DNA of 64,000 nucleotides from JANQPX01 sp039197065 (GTDB lineage: Bacteria; Pseudomonadota; Alphaproteobacteria; Geminicoccales; Geminicoccaceae), in contig JBCCUL010000001.1 of the NCBI GenBank assembly GCA_039197065.1, forward strand, positions 248,001 through 312,000, in the 5' to 3' direction. Positions 1 to 7,814 of the stretch are shown here, piece by piece. How positions within the stretch are numbered: the stretch's first letter is position 1; each line of letters starts with the position of its first letter. The position numbers and the translations under genes are program-made. The notes under the pieces were generated by a model. The model saw only the letters and a list, made by a program, of their open reading frames with translations, was not told the DNA's origin and searched no databases.

Positions 1-1148
1 ACGCCGACACGTCCGATCCGGCGCCGAAGCAGGCGATCGAAGAGGTGATCGAAGGCTTCAAGGAAGCTCATCCCGATGTTGAGGTCGAGCTGAACATCTT
101 CGACCATGAGGGCTACAAGACCTCGATCCGCAACTTCCTTACCGCAGATGCGCCGGATATCGCGCTATGGTACGCAGGTAACCGCATGGCGCCTTACGTC
201 GACGCAGGTCTGTTCGAGGATGTCTCGGATGTCTGGGCGGATAACGGTCTCGACGAGACCCTGAAATCTGCCGCCGCCTCCATGACCATGGACGGCAAGA
301 AGTGGGGCGTTCCCTACACCTACTATCAGTGGGGCATATACTACCGTAAGGACATTTTCGCCGAGCTCGGCATCGAGCCGCCCAAGACCTGGGACGAGTT
401 CCTCGCGGCCTGCGCCACGATCAAGGAAGCCGGCAAGAGCCCGATTGCCATCGGCACCAAGGCCCTTTGGCCGACCGGCGGCTGGTTCGACTATCTGAAC
501 CTCCGGGTCAACGGCTATGAGTTCCACATGGAGCTGACTGGCGGCGAGGTGCCTTACACCGATGATCGCGTGAAGGCCGTCTTCGAACGTTGGGCCGAAC
601 TGGTCGAGCCCGGCTATTTCGTCGAGAACCACGCCGCCCTTGACTGGCAGGACGCACTGCCGCTGCTCGTCCAGGGCGAAGCTGCCATGTATCTGATCGG
701 CAACTTTGCGGTGGCACCGCTTCGTGAGGCCGGTCTCACCGACGATCAGCTCGGCTTCATGCAGTTCCCGGAGATCACGCCTGGCATCCCTATGGCGGAG
801 GACGCGCCGACCGACACGATGCACATTCCAGCGAACGCCAAGAACAAGGAAGACGCCAAGAAGTTCCTGGCCTATCTCGCCCAGGCGGATGTGCAGTCCA
901 AGATCAACGCCACGCTCGGTCAGCTACCGGTCAACAACCAGTCCGAGGTGCCGGAAGACGCCTTCCTCGGCGCCGGCTTCGACATGCTCTCGAACGCCTA
1001 CGCGCTCGCGCAGTTCTATGATCGGGATGCCGTCGCCGAAATGGCCAAGGCCGGCATGGAAGGTTTCCAGGAGTTCATGGTCAAGCCCGACCGGGCCGAC
1101 GCCATCCTGGAGCGTCTCGAGAAGATAAGGGCGCGCGCTTATCGATAA
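1..1148 (+). CDS. ABC transporter substrate-binding protein (family 1), 5' truncated
   Basis: Periplasmic binding protein of a carbohydrate-type ABC importer; it would capture the solute and deliver it to the two permeases that follow. The frame is open from base 3, so the start codon and signal peptide lie upstream of the window; 381 codons are visible. The order of segments is that of the family 1 (MalE/UgpB-like) proteins: an N-lobe with DIALWYAGNRM, the hinge-region phrase PKTWDEFLAACATIKEAGKSP, and a C-lobe with HIPANAKNKEDAKKFLAYL, typical of sugar-binding members. The substrate cannot be read from sequence. An 82-base gap with two hairpins separates it from the first permease. Confidence 0.9.
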   Translation, partial: ADTSDPAPKQAIEEVIEGFKEAHPDVEVELNIFDHEGYKTSIRNFLTADAPDIALWYAGNRMAPYVDAGLFEDVSDVWADNGLDETLKSAAASMTMDGKKWGVPYTYYQWGIYYRKDIFAELGIEPPKTWDEFLAACATIKEAGKSPIAIGTKALWPTGGWFDYLNLRVNGYEFHMELTGGEVPYTDDRVKAVFERWAELVEPGYFVENHAALDWQDALPLLVQGEAAMYLIGNFAVAPLREAGLTDDQLGFMQFPEITPGIPMAEDAPTDTMHIPANAKNKEDAKKFLAYLAQADVQSKINATLGQLPVNNQSEVPEDAFLGAGFDMLSNAYALAQFYDRDAVAEMAKAGMEGFQEFMVKPDRADAILERLEKIRARAYR

Positions 1149-1172
1149 TACGATCAGGGGCGAGGGCCTAAG

Positions 1173-1219
1173 CTGCACCTTCTAGACAAGGTCCGGTGCA
1201 GGCTCCCGCCCCCGGCGGG
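1173..1219 (+). other. Tandem hairpins between binding protein and permease
   Basis: CTGCACC (1173-1179) pairs with GGTGCAG (1195-1201), and CCCGCC (1205-1210) pairs with GGCGGG (1214-1219) across a three-base loop. The second stem ends inside the G-rich ribosome-binding site (GGGGGAGG, about 1217-1224) of the permease at 1231. Such stems after binding-protein genes commonly stabilise the upstream message and lower permease output. That role is inferred here, not shown. Confidence 0.5.
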
Positions 1220-1230
1220 GGGAGGCCGTC

Positions 1231-2160
1231 ATGGCTACGTCAGTCGCGGTAGGGGACTCGTCACAGGTCAAAAAAAGCTGGTGGAAGGCCAATCAGCGCA
1301 AGCTGGCGCCTTGGCTATTCCTGGCACCCGGCGTCCTGATGTTCCTAGTCTATGTGATCCTACCGATCTTCGAGTCGATGTGGATCAGCTTCTACGATTG
1401 GGACGGCATCGGCGAAGCCACCTGGATCGGCACCGAGAACTATGTCGAGCTGTTCGACGACGACGCTTTCTATACCTCGCTCAAGAACAACGTCATCTGG
1501 CTTGTGCTTTACATGCTGGCCGTGCCGGCTGGTCTTCTGATCGCGATCTTCCTCAATCAGAATGTCATCGGCATCCGCATCTACAAATCCCTCTTCTTCT
1601 TCCCCTTCGTCATCAGCCAGGTGGTCGTCGGCCTGATCTTCGCTTGGTTCTACGCCCCGAATTTCGGTCTTCTCACCCAGATCCTCGCCTGGCTCGGCCT
1701 GGGCAATATCGCGATCCTCGCCGACGAGCGCTTCGTCACCTACGGCATCATCGCGGCCGGGCTTTGGCCGCAGATCGCCTATTGCATGATCCTCTACCTG
1801 ACCGGCCTGAACAACGTATCGCCGGACCAGATCGAAGCCGCGCGCCTCGATGGTGCCAAGGGCTTTCGCATGCTCTGGCACGTCATCATCCCGCAGCTTC
1901 GCCCCGCAACCTTCATCGCGGTCGTTGTGACCATCATCGGGGCGCTCAGAAGCTTCGATCTTGTCTCCATCATGACCGATGGCGGTCCTTACGGATCAAG
2001 CCGCGTGCTCTCCTTCTACATGTATGAGCAGGCCCTTTCCGAATACGGCTTCCGCATGGGCTATGGTGCGGCCATCGCTGTCATCCTGTTCCTGATCATG
2101 ATGGTGTTTATCTCGAGCTTCATCTGGAAGATGGTCAACGACGAGCGGGGAGGGCGCTGA
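1231..2160 (+). CDS. Sugar ABC transporter permease, MalF/UgpA type
   Basis: Inner-membrane permease subunit, 309 residues. A cytoplasmic N-terminus of about 25 residues (KKSWWKANQRK) is followed by six likely membrane segments, beginning with APWLFLAPGVLMFLVYVILP. The ABC-coupling EAA loop is visible as EAARLDGAKG at about residues 202-211 and would dock on the ATPase. The ATG at 1231 has a strong G-rich ribosome-binding site that partly lies in a hairpin. The gene is separated by one base from the second permease. Family assignment (COG1175-like) is firm; the transported sugar is not known. Confidence 0.92.
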   Translation: MATSVAVGDSSQVKKSWWKANQRKLAPWLFLAPGVLMFLVYVILPIFESMWISFYDWDGIGEATWIGTENYVELFDDDAFYTSLKNNVIWLVLYMLAVPAGLLIAIFLNQNVIGIRIYKSLFFFPFVISQVVVGLIFAWFYAPNFGLLTQILAWLGLGNIAILADERFVTYGIIAAGLWPQIAYCMILYLTGLNNVSPDQIEAARLDGAKGFRMLWHVIIPQLRPATFIAVVVTIIGALRSFDLVSIMTDGGPYGSSRVLSFYMYEQALSEYGFRMGYGAAIAVILFLIMMVFISSFIWKMVNDERGGR

Positions 2161-2161
2161 G

Positions 2162-3013
2162 ATGTTCCCGAAACCGATCGAACGGGCCGTTCCATCAACG
2201 CGATTCGGCTATAACGTAGCCCTACCCGTGGCCCTCATCCTGTGGCTGCTGCCGCTGCTCGGCGTGATGATGACCTCGATCAAGCCGGCTGCCGACCTCA
2301 CGGCCGGCAATTACTTCGGCCTCCCGTCCTCCGTGGCGCTGGTCGAGAACTACACCGCCGTCTTCCAGAACTCGCCGATCGGTCAATACATCCTCAACAG
2401 CTTCATGGTGACCATCCCGACCGTGATCGGCACCATCGCGCTTTCGACCCTCACCGGCTTCGCGCTCGCGGTCTATGGTTTTCGCGCCAACCTCCTCGTT
2501 TTCTTCATGTTCGTCGCCGGCAATTTCGTGCCCTTCCAGATCCTGATGGTGCCGGTACGCGACCTTACTGTGTCCATGGGTCTCTACGATACCAAGACCG
2601 GTCTGATCCTCTTCCACGTCGCGTTTCAAACCGGCTTTTGCACCCTCTTCATGCGCAACTTCATCAAGGCGCTCCCTCACGAACTGATCGAGAGTGCGCG
2701 CGTCGAAGGCGTCAGCGAATTCCGCATCTTCTGGTACATCGTTCTGCCGCTAATGCGCCCCGCCATCGCAGCGCTCGCCGTCCTGATCTTCACCTTCATC
2801 TGGAACGACTATTTTTGGGCCACGGTTCTCGTTCAGGGCAGTCACGCGCTCCCTGTGACCGCTGGCCTCTACAGCTTGAACGGTCAATGGGTCGCCGCCT
2901 GGCATCTGATCTCCGCCGGTTCCATCGTCGCCGCCATGCCGCCGGTGATCATGTTCTTCCTGATGCAAAAACACTTCATCGCCGGCCTGACCCTAGGCGC
3001 CACCAAGGGCTGA
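2162..3013 (+). CDS. Sugar ABC transporter permease, MalG/UgpE type
   Basis: Second permease subunit of the same importer, 283 residues, with about six membrane segments. The EAA-like coupling loop reads ESARVEG at about residues 177-183, followed by the usual FRIFWYIVLPLMRPA. It starts one base after the stop of the first permease, so the two are translationally coupled. The next gene is an unrelated P-loop ATPase under its own operator-like site, so the ABC operon appears to end here. No UgpC/MsmX-type ATPase gene is present downstream; it must lie upstream of the window or be shared with another system. Confidence 0.92.
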   Translation: MFPKPIERAVPSTRFGYNVALPVALILWLLPLLGVMMTSIKPAADLTAGNYFGLPSSVALVENYTAVFQNSPIGQYILNSFMVTIPTVIGTIALSTLTGFALAVYGFRANLLVFFMFVAGNFVPFQILMVPVRDLTVSMGLYDTKTGLILFHVAFQTGFCTLFMRNFIKALPHELIESARVEGVSEFRIFWYIVLPLMRPAIAALAVLIFTFIWNDYFWATVLVQGSHALPVTAGLYSLNGQWVAAWHLISAGSIVAAMPPVIMFFLMQKHFIAGLTLGATKG

Positions 3014-3138
3014 CGGCAACGCGCCGCTGTGTTGGCCGGGACGCAGGCCGGCGTTGACTTTTGGCATGGTATAAGCGGGTCCCTTCTTGAGCGGTGGCGG
3101 ATCGTCCGAAGGAGACTTGAGAAATTGATTTTCACATA

Positions 3139-3155
3139 ATGTAACGTTATTACAT
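3139..3155. promoter_or_regulatory. Zur/Fur-family-like palindrome upstream of CooC-like ATPase gene
   Basis: ATGTAA-CGTTA-TTACAT is a perfect 6-bp inverted repeat with a five-base centre. It resembles the ATGTTATA-N-TATAACAT core of Zur boxes, matching 12 of 16 fixed positions by eye. Its centre is about 43 bases before the ATG at 3190. A related site sits at the same distance before the next gene. Which regulator binds is inferred; another Fur-family protein is possible. Confidence 0.5.
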
Positions 3156-3189
3156 CTGACATCTAACCGATCTTGTCTTCAGAGGTTCC

Positions 3190-4179
3190 ATGAAAGTCGC
3201 ATTCGTAGGGAAGGGCGGTAGTGGCAAAACCACGCTCGCCGCTTTGTTTTCGCGCTACGCTGCCGAGCAAGGTCGCGACGTGCTCGCGATCGATGCCGAC
3301 ATCAATCAGCATCTTGCCACAGCCATCGGCATGCCGCCGGAACAAGCCGCCTCCTTGCCGCCGATGGGATTGGAAATCGGCCGCATCAAGGACTATCTCC
3401 GCGGTGACAATCCGCGCATAGGGTCCGCATCGGCGATGATCAAGACGACGCCTCCGGGTAGCGGATCCCGTCTGCTGACGAGAGGTGAATCGAACCCGAT
3501 TTTCGATCATTTCGTCAGACGCATAGGAGCGATCGATCTGATGGCGGTCGGTCCCTTCGACGAGGGCGATATCGGCACGCGCTGCTATCACTCGAAAACC
3601 GGGTCGGTGGAGCTCCTGTTGAACCATCTGATCGACGATGAACGTTCCTGCGTCGTGGTCGACATGACAGCAGGCGCCGATGCGTTCGCGTCCGGCCTCT
3701 TCACCCGCTTCGATCTGACGGTCCTGTTGGTCGAGCCTACGCTTCGATCCCTCGGCGTTTATGATCAATATTGCAGCTATGCCCGCGACCACGATGTCTC
3801 GATCCGTGTCATGGCGAACAAGCTCGACGACGCTGACGACAAAGCGTTCGTTCAGGAGCGCGTCGGCGAAGGTCTGATCGGCTGCGTTTCGCGTTCCTCC
3901 TTTATCAAGACGATGGAGAAGGGGCGCATCCTGCCGCTTGGTGATCTGGAAGCTGACAACAGGGAAGCGCTTGAGACCCTTCTCGTCACCGTCGGCCGCC
4001 AGCGGAAGGACTGGGATCGATATCATCGGGACGCCGTTCTCTTCCACCGGCGAAACGCGGCGAGCTGGGCCAATGAAGCGGTCGGCAGCGATCTGACCCT
4101 TCAGATCGACCCAGGCTTCTCCCTGGCCGAAGCAGCGGAGACCGTCTTTTGCCGTCGCACCCTCAGCGAGGCTGCGTAG
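3190..4179 (+). CDS. CooC-like P-loop ATPase (SIMIBI/MinD fold), possible metal-centre maturation factor
   Basis: 329-residue cytoplasmic ATPase. The N-terminus carries the deviant Walker A GKGGSGKT (residues 7-14, signature Lys at 8), then DADINQ (35-40) and a Walker B-like VVVDMTAGAD at about 155. This is the arrangement of CooC-type ATPases, which help insert nickel into carbon monoxide dehydrogenase. Where CooC proteins have a metal-binding Cys-x-Cys, this protein shows RCYH (C132, H134), i.e. Cys-x-His. No CO dehydrogenase or hydrogenase gene is near. The ATG has AGAGG upstream. A Zur-like palindrome precedes it and a similar one precedes the orphan gene at 4294. The ATPase call is firm; a metal-related role is inference from the fold, the CxH and the operator. 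Confidence 0.8.
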   Translation: MKVAFVGKGGSGKTTLAALFSRYAAEQGRDVLAIDADINQHLATAIGMPPEQAASLPPMGLEIGRIKDYLRGDNPRIGSASAMIKTTPPGSGSRLLTRGESNPIFDHFVRRIGAIDLMAVGPFDEGDIGTRCYHSKTGSVELLLNHLIDDERSCVVVDMTAGADAFASGLFTRFDLTVLLVEPTLRSLGVYDQYCSYARDHDVSIRVMANKLDDADDKAFVQERVGEGLIGCVSRSSFIKTMEKGRILPLGDLEADNREALETLLVTVGRQRKDWDRYHRDAVLFHRRNAASWANEAVGSDLTLQIDPGFSLAEAAETVFCRRTLSEAA

Positions 4180-4238
4180 TCACGGCCAACCGTCATCGTC
4201 GGACGGTTTGTCCCCGCGATCGGTGATTGCGTCAGTAA

Positions 4239-4255
4239 GTGTAATATTATAACGT
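4239..4255. promoter_or_regulatory. Second Zur/Fur-family-like palindrome, upstream of orphan gene
   Basis: GTGTAATATTATAACGT matches the Zur-type core ATGTTATA-N-TATAACAT at 13 of 16 fixed positions by eye. It is identical to the site at 3139-3155 in 12 of 17 positions (TGTAA, TTAT and AC shared). Its centre is about 47 bases before the GTG at 4294, nearly the same offset as the first site before its gene. This suggests both genes answer to one regulator. Confidence 0.5.
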
Positions 4256-4293
4256 TCTGGTGCCTAGAATCGCATTGCATCAGGAGATAGCCC

Positions 4294-4680
4294 GTGTCCT
4301 ATCCGTCTATTCACCGTCATCTCGAAGCCCAGGGTGCGACGGTCGATACTGCTTCGGACGAGCAACTTCGCAAAGCCTTCATCAGCGCCTTTCACTCCGA
4401 CCTGCCGCTCGGCTACGCCAAGGTGAATGAGCTGGTCGACAAGATGCGTGACCGCAAGGACCGCGCCATGCTGACCCTCGATCCGAACTCGGAGGAAGGC
4501 AAGGAGTTCGCCCGCCTGATGGCCCCCGACATCCCGCGCGAAGTCCTCGAAGATCACTTCGATTGCGCCTTCGGCTTCTACAATTGCTGCAAGGGCGTTG
4601 CCGCACCTGCGCGCGACGGCTTGAAGATGACGCTTAAGGAACAGGTTGACGCCCAGCATCCGAATTTCGTCGACTGCTGA
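4294..4680 (+). CDS. Hypothetical protein, 128 residues, Cys/His-rich C-terminus
   Basis: I do not recognise the family. The product is soluble, mostly charged and probably helical (a Lys/Asp/Arg-rich stretch about residues 43-75), with no signal peptide or membrane segment. Four cysteines (C91, C98, C99, C128) all lie in the last 40 residues, with H88 and H122 close by. H88-x2-C91-x6-C98-C99 could bind a metal. The GTG start is supported by AGGAG about nine bases upstream. It has its own Zur-like palindrome matching the one before the ATPase gene and a strong terminator just after its stop, so it is probably its own transcription unit. A job in metal homeostasis is speculation from context. 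Confidence 0.75.
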   Translation: MSYPSIHRHLEAQGATVDTASDEQLRKAFISAFHSDLPLGYAKVNELVDKMRDRKDRAMLTLDPNSEEGKEFARLMAPDIPREVLEDHFDCAFGFYNCCKGVAAPARDGLKMTLKEQVDAQHPNFVDC

Positions 4681-4690
4681 TAACAATAGT

Positions 4691-4726
4691 ACCCGCCGGG
4701 GATCATGCACCGTGATCCCGGCGGGT
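4691..4726. terminator. Bidirectional hairpin terminator between convergent genes
   Basis: ACCCGCCGGGGATCA pairs with TGATCCCGGCGGGT with one bulged G, giving a stem of about 14 bp and a seven-base loop. It lies in the 51-base gap between the orphan gene ending at 4680 and the convergent photolyase ending at 4732, so it can serve both strands. There is no long T-run on the plus strand. Confidence 0.7.
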
Positions 4727-4731
4727 GCCTC

Positions 4732-6180
4732 TCAACGCTTCTTGATCACGTCATAGGCCTGCAGCGCCCGCTGCCTCGCCTTGCCGTGGTCGACCATCGG
4801 TTCCGGGTAGTCTTTCCCGAGTGTAATTCCAGCCGCAGAAAGAGCCGCTTCCGGCGCCTCCCAGGGCGCGTGCAGATAGTCGTCGGGGAGCTTCGAAAGC
4901 TCCGGCGCATAGCGCCGGACATACGCACCCTTCGGATCGAATTTCTTGCCCTGCAGGATCGGGTTGAACACGCGGAAGTAAGGCGCTGCATCAGCGCCGG
5001 ATCCTGCGACCCATTGCCAGCTCGCTGAGTTATTGGCGAGATCCGCGTCCACCAGCGTATCCCAGAACCAGTCTTCGCCAGCTTGCCAGGGAATCAGCAG
5101 GTGCTTGATCAGAAAGGACGCCGTGATCATCCGCACGCGATTATGCATCCAGCCGGTCTGCCAGAGTTCGCGCATGCCGGCATCGACAATCGGATAGCCG
5201 GTCTGGCCTTGCTGCCAGGCTTTAAGCGCTGCCGCATTCTCGTCCCAGGGAAACGCCTCGAACTCAGGCCGAAATGCCTTCTCCGGCAGATGCGGCCAGT
5301 GAAACAACAGGTGATAGGAGAACTCCCGCCACACCAGTTCGCGCAGAAACGACCGTCCACCCTTCGCCCCCTGACCGTCCGCAGCCAGCCGCTCTTCCAC
5401 CGCCTGCCAGCAGCGATGCGGGCTGATGTCGCCGAAATGCAGATGCGGCGACAGGCGGGACGTCCCCTCGATATCCGGTCGGTTGCGCTTGTCGCTGTAG
5501 CCCGCCATCGCCCCATCGAGAAAGCGCTGCAGCCGCACCTCCGCCCCCGCCTCGCCAGGCTCCCAGGTTTCGCAAAATCCATCGGCCCAGTCCGGGTTGC
5601 GCGGCAACAGCCCCCACCCATCAAGATCCTCGCTCCTCGGCCAGTTGGCGGGCGCCGACAGGCTTGACTTGGGCCTGGGTAGGGGAGGCTTTGGCGGTCC
5701 GAGGGCGAGGCAGGCTTTGTAGTAGGGCGTGAACACCTTGAACGGATCGCCCGCCTTCGTCTTCGGCACCTCCGGCTCGAACAGCAACCCGCCCGCGAAC
5801 CGGCGGAAAGTCCGCCCCTTGGAATCGAGATGGTCGGCGATCTCCGTCTCCAACCTGCGCGCCCAAGGCTCATAGCTGCGGGACACATAGACGCTGTCGG
5901 CGCGGGTCTCTTCCATGAGGGCTGTGATCACATCGCGCGAGGCCCCACGCCTGAGCATCAGCCGGCTCCCGAGCCCTTCGAGATCAGCCCCAAGCGCCTC
6001 CAGGCTTTTGTGCAGCCACCACCGGCTCGCCCCGCCCATCCGCCACGCACCGGGTGTCTCGTCGTCCAGGATGTAGACCGGGATGATCGGACGCTCGGTC
6101 GCTACAGCCGCCGAAAGAGCGCGATGATCGGCCAATCGCAGATCCTGACGAAACCAGAGAAGAACGGGCGCTGCTGCCAT
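4732..6180 (-). CDS. phrB: Deoxyribodipyrimidine photolyase (CPD, class I)
   Basis: 482-residue flavoenzyme that uses blue light to split cyclobutane pyrimidine dimers. The N-terminal antenna-binding Rossmann domain begins VLLWFRQDLRLADHRAL at about residue 6. The C-terminal FAD-binding helical domain holds TSRLSPHLHFGDISP and GYPIVDAGMRELWQTGWMHN. Near the end is the tryptophan-rich NNSASWQWVAGSGADAAPYF, all diagnostic of class I photolyase/cryptochromes. Length is usual for the family (about 470-480). It is transcribed away from a second photolyase at 6270, and the 89-base gap between them holds a candidate stress-sigma promoter facing this gene. The asparagine-rich active site favours a repair enzyme over a cryptochrome. 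Confidence 0.95.
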   Translation of the reverse strand: MAAAPVLLWFRQDLRLADHRALSAAVATERPIIPVYILDDETPGAWRMGGASRWWLHKSLEALGADLEGLGSRLMLRRGASRDVITALMEETRADSVYVSRSYEPWARRLETEIADHLDSKGRTFRRFAGGLLFEPEVPKTKAGDPFKVFTPYYKACLALGPPKPPLPRPKSSLSAPANWPRSEDLDGWGLLPRNPDWADGFCETWEPGEAGAEVRLQRFLDGAMAGYSDKRNRPDIEGTSRLSPHLHFGDISPHRCWQAVEERLAADGQGAKGGRSFLRELVWREFSYHLLFHWPHLPEKAFRPEFEAFPWDENAAALKAWQQGQTGYPIVDAGMRELWQTGWMHNRVRMITASFLIKHLLIPWQAGEDWFWDTLVDADLANNSASWQWVAGSGADAAPYFRVFNPILQGKKFDPKGAYVRRYAPELSKLPDDYLHAPWEAPEAALSAAGITLGKDYPEPMVDHGKARQRALQAYDVIKKR

Positions 6181-6227
6181 AAAGAAAGGACCTTTTCATC
6201 GGTAAAAAAATCTTTTGACGCTGGTGC

Positions 6228-6253
6228 TACGTATAAAGGCGTCAATCGGTTCC
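6228..6253 (-). promoter_or_regulatory. Candidate ECF (EcfG-type) promoter for phrB
   Basis: Read on the minus strand, GGAAC (6253-6249), a 17-base spacer and CGTA (6231-6228) lie about 50 bases before the photolyase start. The EcfG general-stress promoters of alphaproteobacteria are GGAAC-N16/17-CGTT, so this matches except for the last base. The spacing and the gene type fit; the sigma factor is inferred. Confidence 0.4.
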
Positions 6254-6269
6254 ATCACGCATTGAAATC

Positions 6270-7814
6270 ATGCCCAAAACCAAGTCAGCTCAGCAGGACT
6301 GCAACCTAGTCCTTGTCCTTGGCGACCAGCTCACGCCAACGCTGTCCAGCCTCAAGGCTGGCGACAGTTCCCGCGACATCGTCCTCATGGCCGAAGTCAT
6401 GGACGAAGCGACCTATGTTCCCCACCACAAGAAAAAACTCGCCCTAATCTTCGGCGCCATGCGCCACTTCCGCGCCGAGCTCGACGAGCTGGGCTGGACC
6501 GTCGATTACACGACGCTCAATGGAAACTGTGCCAGTTTCACCGCTGCACTCGACGATGCGATCGCTCGCCACAAGCCCGCGCATATCATCGTCACCGAGC
6601 CCGGCGAGTGGCGCGTCCTCCAGATGCTGGAAGCATTCGCCAGCCGGTGCGACCGGCCCGTCGAGATCCTCCCCGACGACCGCTTCATTTCTTCTCGCCA
6701 GGAATTCGCCGCTTGGGCCGAAGGCCGGAAGCAGCTGCGCATGGAGTATTTCTATCGCGAGATGCGCAAAAAGACCGGCCTCCTCATGGACGGCGACCAG
6801 CCCGAAGGCGGCCGCTGGAACTATGACAGCGAAAACCGCAAGCCAGCTTCCAACGACCTCTTCATACCAAAGCCGGCGGGCTTTACCGTTGACTCTGAAA
6901 CGCAGGATGTTCTGCAACTCGTTTCAGAGCGCTTCCCCGAAAACTTCGGCGATCTGGAGCCCTTCCGTTTCGCCGTCACCCGAAAGGATGCCGAAGCCGC
7001 CCTCGACCACTTCATAAAGTCAGCCCTCCCGAGCTTCGGGAGTTTCCAGGACGCCATGCTGCAGGACCAGCGCTTCCTCTACCACTCGGTCCTTTCGCCC
7101 TACATCAATATCGGTCTGCTCGACCCGCTCGAAGTCTGTCGCCGCGCCGCCGAGGCTTATGACCAAGGCCACGCCCCGTTGAATGCCGTCGAAGGGTTCA
7201 TCCGTCAGATCATCGGCTGGCGGGAGTATATGCGCGGCATCTACTGGCTCGCTGGCCCCGGCTATGTCGACAAGAATTTCTTCGGCGCGACACGCCGGCT
7301 CCCCGAGTTCTACTGGACCGGCGAGACGGACATGGCCTGCCTCAAAGCCTGCATCACCCAGACCAGAGAAGAGGCTTACGCCCACCACATCCAGCGCCTG
7401 ATGGTCACCGGCAATTTCGCCATGCTCGCCGGCGTCGACCCGAAGGCCGTCCACGAATGGTATCTCCTGGTCTACGCCGACGCGTTCGAATGGGTCGAGC
7501 TCCCCAATACCTTGGGCATGAGCCAGTTTGCCGACGGCGGTTTCCTCGGATCCAAGCCCTACGCCGCCGGCGGCAACTACATCAACAAGATGTCCGATTA
7601 TTGTGGAAACTGCCGCTACAAGGTGAAGGAAAAAACCGGCGAGGACGCTTGTCCCTTCAACTACCTCTACTGGGATTTCCTTGCCCGTAACCAGGACAAG
7701 CTTCAGAAAAACCCACGCCTCGGCCCCGTCTACCGCACCTGGGCACGCATGGAGGACACCAAACGCGCCGCCTACCGTGAAAGTGCTGAGAGTTTCCTGG
7801 ATCGCCTGACGTGA
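6270..7814 (+). CDS. Cryptochrome/photolyase family protein, FeS-BCP (bacterial 6-4 photolyase) type
   Basis: 514-residue protein of the prokaryotic 6-4 photolyase/CryPro group (DPRP-type N-terminus). LVLVLGDQLTPTLSSLKAGD at about residues 13-32 is typical of the group, which differs from class I enzymes in this domain. Three of the four cysteines of the [4Fe-4S] cluster are clustered in CGNCRYKVKEKTGEDACPF at about residues 448-466; an earlier cysteine, probably in MACLKACITQ, completes the set. Known members repair 6-4 photoproducts or act as light sensors. It is divergent from the CPD photolyase, so the locus covers both UV lesions. Its stop overlaps the next gene by four bases (GTGA). Confidence 0.92.
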   Translation: MPKTKSAQQDCNLVLVLGDQLTPTLSSLKAGDSSRDIVLMAEVMDEATYVPHHKKKLALIFGAMRHFRAELDELGWTVDYTTLNGNCASFTAALDDAIARHKPAHIIVTEPGEWRVLQMLEAFASRCDRPVEILPDDRFISSRQEFAAWAEGRKQLRMEYFYREMRKKTGLLMDGDQPEGGRWNYDSENRKPASNDLFIPKPAGFTVDSETQDVLQLVSERFPENFGDLEPFRFAVTRKDAEAALDHFIKSALPSFGSFQDAMLQDQRFLYHSVLSPYINIGLLDPLEVCRRAAEAYDQGHAPLNAVEGFIRQIIGWREYMRGIYWLAGPGYVDKNFFGATRRLPEFYWTGETDMACLKACITQTREEAYAHHIQRLMVTGNFAMLAGVDPKAVHEWYLLVYADAFEWVELPNTLGMSQFADGGFLGSKPYAAGGNYINKMSDYCGNCRYKVKEKTGEDACPFNYLYWDFLARNQDKLQKNPRLGPVYRTWARMEDTKRAAYRESAESFLDRLT

